57,672 nucleotides of DNA from Verrucomicrobiales bacterium (GCA_003140095.1 PLIU01000506.1:1-57672); one strand, 5' to 3'. Numbered from the stretch's first letter, positions 43,985 to 53,610 are shown. Program-made: numbers and translations. The notes: a model not told the origin generated them from the sequence alone.

Positions 43985-45027
43985 ACTTGCCATCCGTGCG
44001 GACAAATGATCCGAAAATGAAGGTCTTGTTCTCCTGCAGTGTGCCGTTTTTTCTGGCGCACGGCGGTTCGCAGATTCTGGTGGAAGCGGTGATGCGCGAG
44101 TTGGGCGGCCTTGGCGTGGAAGTGGAGCCGGCACGATGGTGGGATGAGAATCAAAAGGGCGATGTCATCCACTATTTTAACCGCCCTCCCCCAACGAATG
44201 TCGATTTGGCCCGGCAAAAGGGATTCAAGGTCGTCATGACCGAACTCCTGGATCAGACCGCCTCGCGCGGCCGGGCGCAACTTCTGGCCCAGCGATCCTT
44301 CACCAAGCTGGCCCGCGCGCTTTTGCCGCCGGGCCTTTTGCTGCGGACCGGGTGGGAGGTTTACGGACAACTCGACGCCATGGTTTATGCGGTCGAGCAT
44401 GAGTGGGAGGTGGCCCAGTACCTTTTCGGCGCCAGGCCGGACAGAGGATGTATCATTCCCCACGGGCTGGAGGAGGAAGCGCTGCGGCAATTAGCGCTGC
44501 CACAAAAGCAAGAGGACTACTTGGTTTCTGTGGCGACGATTCATCCGCGCAAGAACACCGTTGTGCTGGCGCAAGCTGCCCAGCGGGCGCGAACACCCGT
44601 GGTGTTTTTAGGCAAGCCTTACGCCGGGGACGACCCGTATTTTTTGGAGTTTAAAAAATGGGTGGACGGGAAGATCGTCCGCTACCCGGGATTTGTTTCC
44701 ACCGAAGAGAAATGGCGTTATCTGCGCGGCGCGCGCGGATTTGCGCTGCTGAGCCAGTTTGAAAGCGGATGCATCGCCGTGTACGAGGCAGCCGCAGCCG
44801 GGTTGCCCCTGCTGCTCTCGGACTTGCCGTGGGCCTCCAAGGTTTATGCAAACGCGCGGGCCGTGAAGTTTATTCGCTTGCGCTCGGTAACGGACATCGC
44901 CGCAGACTTGGGATCCTTTTACGCCCTCGCCCATCGGCAGCCTGGAACAACCTTTCCGCTCTTGACATGGCGACAGGTGGCCGAAAAATACGCGAACGTT
45001 TATCAACGCATTCTGGGCCGACCATGA
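43981..45027 (+). CDS. Family 4-like glycosyltransferase
   Basis: 348 residues. A GT-B enzyme with MKVLFSCSVPFFLAHGGSQILVEAV (N-terminal glycine-rich loop), GCIIPHGLEEEAL, YLVSVATIHPRKNTVVLAQAA, VFLGKPYAGDDPY, and FALLSQFESGCIAVYEAAAAGLPLLLSDL, an E...7...E (EX7E) donor-binding motif variant. It starts in ATGA overlap with the SDR gene and ends in ATGA overlap with the next glycosyltransferase, so the three are probably co-translated. An internal ATG at codon 13 (MKVLFSC) could be the true start. Confidence 0.88.
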   Translation: MNLPSVRTNDPKMKVLFSCSVPFFLAHGGSQILVEAVMRELGGLGVEVEPARWWDENQKGDVIHYFNRPPPTNVDLARQKGFKVVMTELLDQTASRGRAQLLAQRSFTKLARALLPPGLLLRTGWEVYGQLDAMVYAVEHEWEVAQYLFGARPDRGCIIPHGLEEEALRQLALPQKQEDYLVSVATIHPRKNTVVLAQAAQRARTPVVFLGKPYAGDDPYFLEFKKWVDGKIVRYPGFVSTEEKWRYLRGARGFALLSQFESGCIAVYEAAAAGLPLLLSDLPWASKVYANARAVKFIRLRSVTDIAADLGSFYALAHRQPGTTFPLLTWRQVAEKYANVYQRILGRP

Positions 45028-46181
45028 GAGTCGCCATCCTCGTTCCCGATAATCGGCAAGAGTTCCACCGGTATTCGGACCCCGAACCGTACTTTGGGCC
45101 GGCGCCGACTGCGCTGCTGAGCGGCTTGGCCATGATACCTGATTGTGAAATCCATATTGTCTGCTGCGTCCAGCGCCCACTCCGTTCTCCTTCAAAACTG
45201 GCCGGCAATATTTACTATCATTCCCTTCTGGTTCCAAAATGGGGTTGGATGCGGGGCGCTTACTTGGGCTGCCTCGGGGCCATTCGCCGGAAATTGCGCG
45301 AAATCACGCCTGACCTGGTGCATGGTCAAGGAACGGAACGTTACTGCGCTTTAGGAGCCGTTTATTCCGGGTTCCCAAATGTCGTGACCCTTCATGGGAA
45401 CATGCGAAGGGTCGCCAAGGTCAACCAGGCACAGCCCTTTTCATTTTTGTGGTTGGCGGCGCGGATGGAACGCTGGATGCTCCCGAAAGCCGGAGGCGTC
45501 GTCTGTCTGAGCACTCATACCCAGCGGCAAGTTCAAGCGCTGGCCCGCACCACCTGGGTTCTGCCCAACGCAGTGGCCAGCAGTTTTTTTGATGTTCCCA
45601 GGCACGCAGTTGCCCCAAGCCAGATTCTCTGTGTCGCGAACATTCTTTACCATAAGAATCAAACCCAATTGATCCGGGCCTTGGATCCTCTGGCCAAAAA
45701 GACCGACTTTGAATTGATTTTCCTGGGCCGCGCGGCCACGACGGACTCCTACGCCCAGGAGTTTCTCCTCTTAGTGCGCGAACGGCCCTGGTGCCGTTTT
45801 CAAGGTTTCGCCAACCAGCCGGAGCTGCAAACGGCCCTTAGTCGCGCCGCCCTTCTCGTCTTGCCGTCTTTGGAAGAGAACTGTCCCATGGCAGTCCTGG
45901 AAGCGATGGCGGCGGGAGTGCCCGTGGCGGCGGCCAATCTGGGAGGAGTGCCCGATTTGATTGCTCATAATTCCGAGGGACTTCTGTTCGACCCGACCCA
46001 GCAGGAGAGTATCCGCGGCGCAATCGCGGAATTACTCGCAGATGACAAGAAGGCGGCGGGGTTGGCCGCGATAGCCAAGGCCAAGGCATGGCGGTGCTTT
46101 CATCCACAGAAGGTCGCCGAAAAGCACGTTGCGATCTACCACGAGGTCATCACGAAGAGCCAGGCCCCGCCGGTTGTTTGA
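45024..46181 (+). CDS. Family 4 glycosyltransferase
   Basis: 385 residues from ATG 45024, overlapping the previous stop. GT-B fold: RVAILVPDNRQEFHRY, PDLVHGQGTERYCALG, NVVTLHGNMRRVAK, GGVVCLSTHTQRQVQAL, WVLPNAVASSFFDV, ILCVANILYHKNQTQLI, and a clean donor motif LVLPSLEENCPMAVLEAMAAG (EX7E) followed by GVPVAAANLGGVPDLI. This is a retaining transferase of the PimA/WaaG type. It probably adds a hexose or deoxyhexose made by the neighbouring GMD enzymes. Confidence 0.92.
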   Translation: MRVAILVPDNRQEFHRYSDPEPYFGPAPTALLSGLAMIPDCEIHIVCCVQRPLRSPSKLAGNIYYHSLLVPKWGWMRGAYLGCLGAIRRKLREITPDLVHGQGTERYCALGAVYSGFPNVVTLHGNMRRVAKVNQAQPFSFLWLAARMERWMLPKAGGVVCLSTHTQRQVQALARTTWVLPNAVASSFFDVPRHAVAPSQILCVANILYHKNQTQLIRALDPLAKKTDFELIFLGRAATTDSYAQEFLLLVRERPWCRFQGFANQPELQTALSRAALLVLPSLEENCPMAVLEAMAAGVPVAAANLGGVPDLIAHNSEGLLFDPTQQESIRGAIAELLADDKKAAGLAAIAKAKAWRCFHPQKVAEKHVAIYHEVITKSQAPPVV

Positions 46182-46366
46182 GGCCCTTCCAGTGATCCGA
46201 AAGAGGCCGGTCGGCCACGACACGCAGGTTCTTCACGAGGCGCGGCAAACTGATTCGGATATGCCCCGCGGCGATCCGGTCTTTGGGCTGAGGAGGGGGA
46301 CAGCAAAACAGATTCGTTTTAAGGTTGACTGAATTACGCCGCAGCATACAGCCTGCGATAGCAGTC

Positions 46367-47035
46367 ATGAAATTCGGAATTTATGAGCTTTACAATCTTT
46401 TTCAGCCGGCTCTGAGAAGACGCCGTTTTAAACTTTTTTTGGATGCCTTCCAGCCCGTAGCGTCAACGCGAATCTTAGACGTGGGTGGATTCGTGAGGGA
46501 TTGGAAGAACGCCGGGATACTTTCGTCCGTCACATGCCTCAATGTTGATGTCATCCATGCCGATCCTGCGTCCGACAAGCCAACAACGAGTCGGGTCGTT
46601 TTTGAGGTGGGTGATGGGCGGAACATGAAGTTTGCAGATCAGAGCTTTGATATCGTGTTTTCCAACAGTGTGATCGAACATGTCGGCACTTGGAAGGACC
46701 AGCAGCGTTTTGCGGCGGAGGTTCGCCGGGTGGGCCGGCAAGTTTTTGTGCAAACGCCAAATCGATGGTTCTTTATCGAACCCCACTTCGTGGCTGTTTT
46801 TGTTCATTATCTTCCCTGGGCGCTGGCCAAGCGCATTATTCCTTTTTGTTCATTTCGCGGTCTTTTTCGCAGTGGCGACAACGCAAATCTTAAGCAATTG
46901 GCCGCTGAGTTGGGTTTATTGTCGTTCCACCAGGTGAAGGAACTTTTTCCGGATTGCGAAATTCATCGTGAAAAACTGTTTGGTTTGACAAAGAGTTTCG
47001 TCGCGGTCAGACGCGATCCTGCCAAAGCTGGATAG
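46367..47035 (+). CDS. SAM-dependent methyltransferase, type 11-like
   Basis: 222 residues from ATG 46367 (MKFGIYELYNLF). RILDVGGFVRDWKN is motif I. VVFEVGDGRNMKFADQSFDIVFSNSVIEHVGTWKDQQRF is encoded across residues 75-113 and carries the DIVFSNSVIEH hallmark. FVQTPNRWFFIEPHF follows, typical of sugar/lipid methyltransferases in O-antigen loci. TTG at 46325 would add 14 residues. A 185-bp gap separates it from the glycosyltransferase upstream. Confidence 0.82.
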   Translation: MKFGIYELYNLFQPALRRRRFKLFLDAFQPVASTRILDVGGFVRDWKNAGILSSVTCLNVDVIHADPASDKPTTSRVVFEVGDGRNMKFADQSFDIVFSNSVIEHVGTWKDQQRFAAEVRRVGRQVFVQTPNRWFFIEPHFVAVFVHYLPWALAKRIIPFCSFRGLFRSGDNANLKQLAAELGLLSFHQVKELFPDCEIHREKLFGLTKSFVAVRRDPAKAG

Positions 47036-47143
47036 CCCCCAAACCGCAGAATTTTAGCATGAAGGCGAGGCCGTGAGAGGATGTAAGAATTTCGTTGCTA
47101 TGCCTGATGGTCCTGCTCTAGATTAAGTTCAGAGAACTGAAAG

Positions 47144-48670
47144 ATGCTTAATATCCATCGCCTTCTGATTGCTTACGCCGTGGCCATACCGCTGGCTTTG
47201 ATGCTGGGGTACTTGGTGGCGACGCCGGATCTGGCCAGCATCGCCGCGCTCGGTTTTGTTTTGTTCTGTCTGGCGCTGCCACTGGTCATCCGGTGGCATC
47301 ATGCTCTGCTTATCGTGGTCTGGAATTCGGCGTTAATGCTGGGCTTTATGCCAGGCCAACCGCGTCTCTGGCTCGTCGTGGCGGCGATGGCCTTTGCCAT
47401 GGCGGCGGTCAACCACGTAACCGGCTTGAAATCCTCCCTGCGCGCGCCGGAACTGACGAAGCCGCTCCTGTTTTTACTCGCGGTGGTCGTGGTGACCGCG
47501 CGGTATCGAGGCGGGTTGGGTTCGCGTGTTCTTGGCGGATCGGGCTATGGCGGCAGAGGTTACATTTATATCCTGGGGGCGATCATCGGATATTTTGCTT
47601 TGACGGCCCAACGGATTCCGATCGACAAGAGTGAGCGGATGGTTAAATGGTTCTTCCTTTCCGGCCTGACGTTTATCTTAAGCAATCTGCTCTACGTGCT
47701 TGGGCCGGCTTTTTACGTGCTGTATAATTTTATTTCGTCGGATTTTGTGGGCACCCAGGTCGCCGTTGACTACGGGCAAAACGTGGTTGAGCGCTTTGGC
47801 GGACTGGGGCCCGCCGCAACCGCGATTTTTTGCTTTGTTCTGGCGCGTTGGGGCATCCGGCGGATTTTCGAATGGGACAAACCGTGGCGATTGATGCTCT
47901 TGATCGTAGCCATCGGAGCTGCCCTTTTCAGCGGTTTTCGTTCGCAAGTCGGCCTCTTGGGCGCTTTTTTTGTAATGCAATTCATGGTGGAGGGCCTTTG
48001 GAAAACCGCCTTCCTGCCGCTTTTCTGCTTGCTGCTGGCGCTGTGTCTGACACCCATGCTGCTGTTCGCCAACAAGATGCCTCCGGCTGTGCAGCGAAGT
48101 CTGGCTGTCTTTCTGCCTATATTTCCTGTGGAAATCAATCCCGACGTGCGCGTGGAAGCGTTGAACTCCACTCAGTGGCGCCACGAAATGTGGTCAGAGG
48201 TGTACCCGGAGGTTCCCAGATACCTTCTCATCGGCAAAGGATACTCGATTGATCCGGTTGACCTTTATTTAACCGAGCAGGCGACTCAATCGGGCCTCCT
48301 CAACAATTACGAGCTCTCGATTGTTGCCGGTGACTATCATAATGGCCCCCTTTCGGTTCTGATCCCGTTTGGAATGTTTGGAGCGATTGCCGTTCTCTGG
48401 CTGCTGGGAGCGGGCGTAAAGGTGCTGTATTGGAACTACCGTTACGGCGATGCCCGATTGAGGCAGGTGAATATGACTCTGCTGTCGTTTTTCCTGACGC
48501 AATGCATTTTTTTCTTTTTTGTGTTCGGCGCAATCAGCTCGCAGCTTGTGATGTTTTTGGGAATTCTGGGCCTCAATGTCAGCCTTAATGGCGGGGTCTG
48601 CCGCCGGCCCGCAGTAGCCCGCCAAACGGCCCCTTCATCCCCGCTGGCCGTGCCCGTGCCGGCGGCTTGA
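47144..48670 (+). CDS. O-antigen polymerase/ligase-like membrane protein
   Basis: 508 residues with about 10-12 predicted membrane spans (LLIAYAVAIPLALMLGYLVA, LGFVLFCLALPLVI, LWLVVAAMAFAMAAV, LLFLLAVVVVTARY, LTFILSNLLYVLGPAF, LMLLIVAIGAALFSGF, LPLFCLLLALCLTPMLL and others). A large periplasmic loop at about 330-390 contains RVEALNSTQWRHEMW and LIGKGYSID, plus an NGPLSVLIPFG stretch, typical of the Wzy/WaaL/EpsK group. It should join repeat units or ligate glycan to its acceptor on the outer face. The Pro-rich C-terminus is disordered. Confidence 0.82.
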   Translation: MLNIHRLLIAYAVAIPLALMLGYLVATPDLASIAALGFVLFCLALPLVIRWHHALLIVVWNSALMLGFMPGQPRLWLVVAAMAFAMAAVNHVTGLKSSLRAPELTKPLLFLLAVVVVTARYRGGLGSRVLGGSGYGGRGYIYILGAIIGYFALTAQRIPIDKSERMVKWFFLSGLTFILSNLLYVLGPAFYVLYNFISSDFVGTQVAVDYGQNVVERFGGLGPAATAIFCFVLARWGIRRIFEWDKPWRLMLLIVAIGAALFSGFRSQVGLLGAFFVMQFMVEGLWKTAFLPLFCLLLALCLTPMLLFANKMPPAVQRSLAVFLPIFPVEINPDVRVEALNSTQWRHEMWSEVYPEVPRYLLIGKGYSIDPVDLYLTEQATQSGLLNNYELSIVAGDYHNGPLSVLIPFGMFGAIAVLWLLGAGVKVLYWNYRYGDARLRQVNMTLLSFFLTQCIFFFFVFGAISSQLVMFLGILGLNVSLNGGVCRRPAVARQTAPSSPLAVPVPAA

Positions 48671-48718
48671 TGCTCCATGACGCAAGCGCCGTCATGAAGG
48701 AACCGGCCTGATGCCGCC

Positions 48719-49573
48719 ATGCGCTTTTCCGTGGTCACACCGAGTTTCCGCCAATCGCAGTGGCTTAAGCTGTGCGTGGCCTCGGTTGCGGACCAAGGGG
48801 TGGAGGCCGAGCATATTGTGCAGGACGCCTGCTCGGATGACGGCACCTTGGATTGGCTCTTGACCGATCCACGCCTCAAGGCCTACTCAGAGAAGGACGC
48901 TGGAATGTACGACGCCGTCAATCGCGGCCTGAGGCGGGCTTCAGGTGAAATCCTCTCTTACTTGAATTGCGACGAGCAATACCTGCCGGGGGCTTTGCCG
49001 GCGGTGGGGGCCTATTTTGAGCGCCATCCGCAAGTGGAGATGCTCTTTGGCAACTGCGTGGTCGTGGGTCCAAAAGGGGAATTCATTTGTTACCGCAAGG
49101 TCCAGAAGCCCTCCAAGCATCACGTCATGGTATCCCATTTGCCAACCTTTACCTGCTCGACCTTTTTCCGCCGCTCTGTCCTGGACCAACACGGTCTGTT
49201 TTTTGACAGCCAATGGCGCGATCTTGGAGACGCCGAATGGGTTTTGCGCGCCTTGGATAAGGGCGTTCGCATTGGCATCCTGGGAGAATTCCTGTCCGTT
49301 TTTGCCGACACGGGCGCCAACATGAACCTTGCGCCCAATGCGCAGAAGGAAAAGAAACTGCTGGCACAGGCGGCGCCTGGATGGGCGCGGAAACTGGCGG
49401 TGGCGCTGGTGTGGCGGCATCGATTCAACCGTCTGATCCGCGGCGCCTACAGTCAAAAACCTTTTGACTACGCGATCTACACTTTGGCCGATTCGGATGA
49501 ACGGGTGGTCCATCACGTGGAGCGCCCAACTTTTGTCTGGAAAGGACGGTTGGAGTCAACCTTCAAGATCTGA
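48719..49573 (+). CDS. Family 2 glycosyltransferase
   Basis: 284 residues. RFSVVTPSFRQSQWLKLCVASVADQ starts a GT-A domain. HIVQDACSDDGTLDWL, DAGMYDAVNRGLRRASGEILSYLNCDEQYLPGAL (DxD replaced by NCDE) and CSTFFRRSVL complete it. WRDLGDAEWVLRAL holds the acceptor-side acidic pair. This resembles WcaA-type enzymes acting on undecaprenyl-linked sugars. It lies 48 bp after the polymerase gene and 13 bp before the MBOAT gene. Confidence 0.88.
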   Translation: MRFSVVTPSFRQSQWLKLCVASVADQGVEAEHIVQDACSDDGTLDWLLTDPRLKAYSEKDAGMYDAVNRGLRRASGEILSYLNCDEQYLPGALPAVGAYFERHPQVEMLFGNCVVVGPKGEFICYRKVQKPSKHHVMVSHLPTFTCSTFFRRSVLDQHGLFFDSQWRDLGDAEWVLRALDKGVRIGILGEFLSVFADTGANMNLAPNAQKEKKLLAQAAPGWARKLAVALVWRHRFNRLIRGAYSQKPFDYAIYTLADSDERVVHHVERPTFVWKGRLESTFKI

Positions 49574-49586
49574 CTTGCTGTCGCCC

Positions 49587-51035
49587 ATGGTCTTCAATTC
49601 CCTGATCTTCTTGGTGTTTTTGGCGGTGGTGCTTACGCTTTATTACCCGCTGAATCACCGCAGCCAGAACCTGATGCTTCTGGCGGCCAGCTATTTCTTT
49701 TATGGTTGGTGGGATTACCGGTTTCTGAGCCTCCTGCTATTCACGTCGCTGTTCGACTACGTGTGCGCCCTCAAAATTGAGGCCGAAAACAGGCCTGCCC
49801 GACGCAAGCTATTTCTGGCCTCCAGCATTTTCGTCAACATGGGCGTTCTGGGAATATTCAAGTATTACAATTTCTTTGCCGCCACGCTGCGGTCCGCATT
49901 GGAGCCAATGGGTGTGCATCTGGATTTCCCGACGCTGCATTTGATTCTTCCGATCGGGCTTTCCTTCTACACCTTTCTCTCCATGAGCTACACCATTGAT
50001 GTTTATCGGAAGGAGATTCCGGCCACCCGCAACGCTCTGGATTTCATGCTTTATGTGGCCTACTTCCCGCATTTGGTGGCGGGGCCTATTGTGCGAGCTT
50101 CCTATCTCCTTCCGCAGATCCAGCGCCCGCGAGTCATCAAGGCGCCGGAGGTTGAGAATGGAATCTGGCTCATTTTGATTGGCTATATAAAGAAGGTAGT
50201 CATCGCCGACCGCCTCGGCCAGTTTGTGGACTGGAGCTTCGCCCAACCCGCCGCCCCCTTTGATAATCTGAATGCGTGGGTCGTGATTTATGCCTTTGCC
50301 TTCCAGATTTACGGCGATTTCGCCGGCTATTCGGACATCGCCCGCGGACTGGCCAAGCTCATGGGGTTCGAGTTGGTGGTGAATTTTCGCGCGCCTTATT
50401 TGGTGTCCAATCCTGCGGCCTTCTGGCGCCACTGGCACATCAGCCTTTCGACCTGGCTGCGCGATTATCTCTATATTTCGCTGGGGGGCAACCGTCACGG
50501 AAGATGGAAGACTTACCGCAACCTCATGCTAACCATGTTGCTGGGAGGCTTGTGGCATGGTGCCGGGTTGGCCTTCGTGCTTTGGGGTCTTTACCAGGGT
50601 CTGCTTCTGGTGGTCCATCGCCTGTGGTCGGAATTCCGCGGATCGCCTGCGCACAGCGCTGACCCTCACCCCAGCGGATGGCTTGGCTGGTTCAAGATGT
50701 TCCTTTTGGTGGCGGTGTTTTTCCACATCACCTGTTTGGGCTGGCTCCTGTTCCGGGCCGGCGGCGTGCGGCACGGAGAGGGCGAGTGGGCCGTTGTCAG
50801 GTCTTATCTCCGTGCCATGTTTCGCTTTCAAGGAACCCATCTTTTGCTCAACTTCATTATCCCCGTGGCCATGCTTGGCGCCCTGGGGTTGTTCTTCCAG
50901 TGGAGGAACTGGAAGATGAATGAGTTTTCCCAATGGTCCAGTTCCAAGAAGGCCTTGGCCGTCACAACGGCGCTGGCACTCATCACCGTCATGGGTGTTT
51001 TTCAGGGCGCGCAATTCATTTACTTTCAATTCTGA
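49587..51035 (+). CDS. MBOAT O-acyltransferase, AlgI-like
   Basis: 482 residues with about 10-12 membrane spans. AlgI/DltB-group signatures: LLAASYFFYGWWDYRFLSLL, LPIGLSFYTFLSMSYTIDVYR, FPHLVAGPIVRAS, FQIYGDFAGYSDIARGLAKLMGF, FWRHWHISLSTWLRDYLYI and LLGGLWHGAGLAFVLWG with the catalytic His. It moves acetyl groups from the cytoplasm to the periplasmic face for glycan O-acetylation. ATG 49587 is the natural start; the frame is open upstream within the previous gene. The SGNH partner begins right after the stop. Confidence 0.94.
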   Translation: MVFNSLIFLVFLAVVLTLYYPLNHRSQNLMLLAASYFFYGWWDYRFLSLLLFTSLFDYVCALKIEAENRPARRKLFLASSIFVNMGVLGIFKYYNFFAATLRSALEPMGVHLDFPTLHLILPIGLSFYTFLSMSYTIDVYRKEIPATRNALDFMLYVAYFPHLVAGPIVRASYLLPQIQRPRVIKAPEVENGIWLILIGYIKKVVIADRLGQFVDWSFAQPAAPFDNLNAWVVIYAFAFQIYGDFAGYSDIARGLAKLMGFELVVNFRAPYLVSNPAAFWRHWHISLSTWLRDYLYISLGGNRHGRWKTYRNLMLTMLLGGLWHGAGLAFVLWGLYQGLLLVVHRLWSEFRGSPAHSADPHPSGWLGWFKMFLLVAVFFHITCLGWLLFRAGGVRHGEGEWAVVRSYLRAMFRFQGTHLLLNFIIPVAMLGALGLFFQWRNWKMNEFSQWSSSKKALAVTTALALITVMGVFQGAQFIYFQF

Positions 51036-52298
51036 ATGGGGAGCCGAAAGCTAATCATCTTGATGGCCGGGGTTTCCGCCGCAGCCTTGGTGTTGTATGC
51101 CGTATTGGGCAGGACGCTGGCAGGCGCGTTGGATGTCCGTTTCGGGCACCGCGTTCTCCAGATGGCCGCCGGCAAAACCACCGACTCGCGAATGTTCATC
51201 CAGATGCGCTTGCGCGAAGCCGTGTTTCTTTTGACCGCGGCCGCTCTCATCGCCTTGGCCCAATTTCTGGCCGCTTGCTGGATTAACCGAAGGACTCCGC
51301 CTCGCTTGGTCTGGATTTTGAGCGCTCTCAGTGGGTTTGTCTGCCTCAATGCGTTCGCTCTCCTCGCCGCTCACACGGTGGTTTTCTGGTGTCTTCTGTT
51401 CACCGGCACTGGCACCACGCACAATTACACTCAATACCGGATTAAATGGGGCTTGACGCGGGAGATGCAGGCGCCCAAACAGGCCGTTCTCTTCGGCTCC
51501 AGCCAGACCCGCGCGGAAATCGACGAGGGCATCCTCAACGAACGCTTGGGAACCCGCTTATGGACCACCGAATTGCACTTTCCCGGCAACCAGGTTTACG
51601 ATATGCTTTTGAACCTGGAGGACCTTCCACCCGTCAAAGTGGATTACGTCATCTGTTACTTGAGCGAGGGCAACTTCATCGTCGGTCCTCAAACGGAAAG
51701 CATCAAGTTTTTCCTGAATTTTCGCAATCTCCCGGAATTCTACAGTTTGGGTGGCGCTTTCACCCATCCAAATCGTTCATTTGCCTACGGTCTTCTGGGA
51801 AATGCCCTGCCTCTGTTCCGCCTCCGGGATCCTCTTCTCGACCGAATTCTGGGCTCCAGCATTATGAATTTGAGCCAGGAGGAGTGGAATCAGTCCCTGG
51901 TTCCGGATTTGGCCACCAGAGCCAGGACTGCCGTCGTGCCGTATTACTTTGGGCCAAACACGGTATTTCAAAAGAAAGCCTTTTGCGTTTTCGCGGCCAG
52001 ATGCCGCGAACGGCACGCAGTCCTGATTGTCTGCTGTGGACAGTTGAATCCCATTCTTGGCCGGATGGTTGATCCATCCTTCCGAGCCGGTATGCTTGCA
52101 TTCTTGCGCGGCCAGGCCGCCCAGGATACGAACATTGTTTTGCTGGAACAGGCGCAGATGCCTGCGCAAACAGAAAAGGACTACGACGATCTCACCCACG
52201 TCAACACGGCCACGCAGGCGCGATTCAGCGATTTTATCGTCGGCGTCCTGGAAAACCTCATGCAAACCAACCTGCCGGCAAAACATGGAGCCCACTAA
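51036..52298 (+). CDS. SGNH-hydrolase-like membrane protein, partner of the MBOAT protein
   Basis: 420 residues, start immediately after the MBOAT stop with no spacer. Three N-terminal membrane spans (LIILMAGVSAAALVLYAVLG, AVFLLTAAALIALAQFLAA, LLAAHTVVFWCLLFTG) put the catalytic part outside. AVLFGSSQTRAEID is block I with the nucleophile Ser, and YDDLTHVN at the C-terminus supplies the D..H pair. AlgJ/AlgX and DltD pair with MBOATs in the same way. It probably transfers acetyl to the exported glycan. Confidence 0.82.
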   Translation: MGSRKLIILMAGVSAAALVLYAVLGRTLAGALDVRFGHRVLQMAAGKTTDSRMFIQMRLREAVFLLTAAALIALAQFLAACWINRRTPPRLVWILSALSGFVCLNAFALLAAHTVVFWCLLFTGTGTTHNYTQYRIKWGLTREMQAPKQAVLFGSSQTRAEIDEGILNERLGTRLWTTELHFPGNQVYDMLLNLEDLPPVKVDYVICYLSEGNFIVGPQTESIKFFLNFRNLPEFYSLGGAFTHPNRSFAYGLLGNALPLFRLRDPLLDRILGSSIMNLSQEEWNQSLVPDLATRARTAVVPYYFGPNTVFQKKAFCVFAARCRERHAVLIVCCGQLNPILGRMVDPSFRAGMLAFLRGQAAQDTNIVLLEQAQMPAQTEKDYDDLTHVNTATQARFSDFIVGVLENLMQTNLPAKHGAH

Positions 52299-52575
52299 CG
52301 TTCGTCCCATGAAGCACGGCACCAAGCGAACGCTCGAAGGCATCGCTAAGCTTCTGGCGGAGAGGAATGAATCGGCTCTTGCGGCAGCATCATCGTCAAG
52401 CCGACCACCATGGAGCAGAACTGTCGCGGGCTGCCGGCGCTGGTGCGGCATTTTGGAACGAGCTCCAAAATTGAGATCCATTTCCAAACCTAAATTGGCA
52501 AAATCCCTAAGCCGTTCTGGGTAAAGGATATAAATGAATTGCAGGGCGTCCTCGATGAACTCAGAGAGTTGCGGC
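52299..52575. other. Intergenic stretch with possible gene fragments
   Basis: No intact gene. A minus-strand frame reads EFIEDALQFIYILYPERLRD then NLGLEMDLNF (52475-52560). A plus-strand frame reads GSIIVKPTTMEQNCRGLPAL (52380-52440). They overlap only in adjoining bases, and each looks more protein-like than random. They may be a decayed short gene between the convergent SGNH and DUF362 genes, but I could not name a family. Confidence 0.3.
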
Positions 52576-53610
52576 TCATGTTTCAGGTTTAGGCGGCCCG
52601 CGTTTTTCATCAAGCGTGGTTCGTTCTTTGTTATAGTCATAGAACGGCTCCCGGAAGAGATAAAGGAGGCGGTGGGCCAACCCGGCCATAGGGGACCGAT
52701 AGCCCAGCCACGCCAGAAATGAGCTGTTGAAACAAAATAAACCGGGCAGATCCGTCCATTTGCGCTTGAGATAAAATGGGACGGTTTGGAACGCTTCCCA
52801 GTCTTGGTTGAGCGCAATTTCGGGAAACGAAGTCCACCAGCCTTGGCGGCGAAAGTATTGCAAGTAGCGGACGGTGCGTTCGTCAATTTGCATCAGCTTG
52901 CAGCAAATGCGGTCGGCGGCGACCATATCGTTGGAGACCAGCAGCCAGTTCAGATCCACGACATCGCCGCGCATGGGGCCGGTGCCGTTCAAGCCAAAGC
53001 GGCCATCAACGATGGAGTGGGCCTTGGGGAGCCGACGGTTGACTTCAAAGATGACTTCGGCAAAAAAGGGATGGAGTTTGAGCCGCACGGCAGGGTTCTG
53101 GATGCAGCCCCATTGGTTCTTGATGGACATGGAGACGCGGGTGTTCATGTGTATCTTAGGCACAGGCATGGTGATGAAAGCATCGATCTCGTGCAGGAGC
53201 AGTTTGGGCATGGGGATGGAGAGCTTTCGGTGGCCGACCTTGATTCTCAGGAGTTCAGGCTCGGTATAGCTAATGTTGACCAGGCGAGCGCCGGTTTGCG
53301 TGGCCAATTCGTTCATTCCCATTTGTTCAAAAACGGCATCCATGGAAAAGGGGTTGTAGCCGCCGCTTTCGGCCTCGCCGATGATGACCTTGTAACCGCG
53401 ACTGATAAGGCATTCAGTGGTGGCTTTGATGCAGGCAAAGGAGGTCATGACCCCAGGACGGTAGGTGGGAAAAGTGAAATTGGGTTTGAGAAAGACAGTG
53501 GCCCCCGGGCGGACCGTTTCAAAAAATCCGACACCAGCCAGACCGGCTGCAACAGGTCCCGGATAACCATCGGCGAGTTTGCTCAGAAAAACCTTTGGTT
53601 TGGCGACCAT
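52576..53610 (-). CDS. DUF362 domain-containing protein
   Basis: 344 residues from ATG 53610; TTG at 53619 is an alternative. DUF362 signatures: GATVFLKPNFTFPTYRPGVMTS, IGEAESGGYNPFSMDAVFEQMG, DAFITMPVPKIHMNTRVSMSIKNQWGCI and IVDGRFGLNGTGPMRGDVVDLNWLLVSND. No Cys-rich ferredoxin domain follows, unlike many DUF362 proteins. The C-terminal 110 residues are extra, with aromatic-rich YLFREPFYDYNKERT. The biochemical role is unknown. It stands alone on the minus strand inside a plus-strand glycan locus. Confidence 0.87.
   Translation of the reverse strand: MVAKPKVFLSKLADGYPGPVAAGLAGVGFFETVRPGATVFLKPNFTFPTYRPGVMTSFACIKATTECLISRGYKVIIGEAESGGYNPFSMDAVFEQMGMNELATQTGARLVNISYTEPELLRIKVGHRKLSIPMPKLLLHEIDAFITMPVPKIHMNTRVSMSIKNQWGCIQNPAVRLKLHPFFAEVIFEVNRRLPKAHSIVDGRFGLNGTGPMRGDVVDLNWLLVSNDMVAADRICCKLMQIDERTVRYLQYFRRQGWWTSFPEIALNQDWEAFQTVPFYLKRKWTDLPGLFCFNSSFLAWLGYRSPMAGLAHRLLYLFREPFYDYNKERTTLDEKRGPPKPET

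Noticed and set aside
51777-52886. 369-codon minus-strand frame between the SGNH and DUF362 genes
   Set aside because: It is antisense to both genes for most of its length. Only the short 52475-52560 part looks protein-like and is noted separately.
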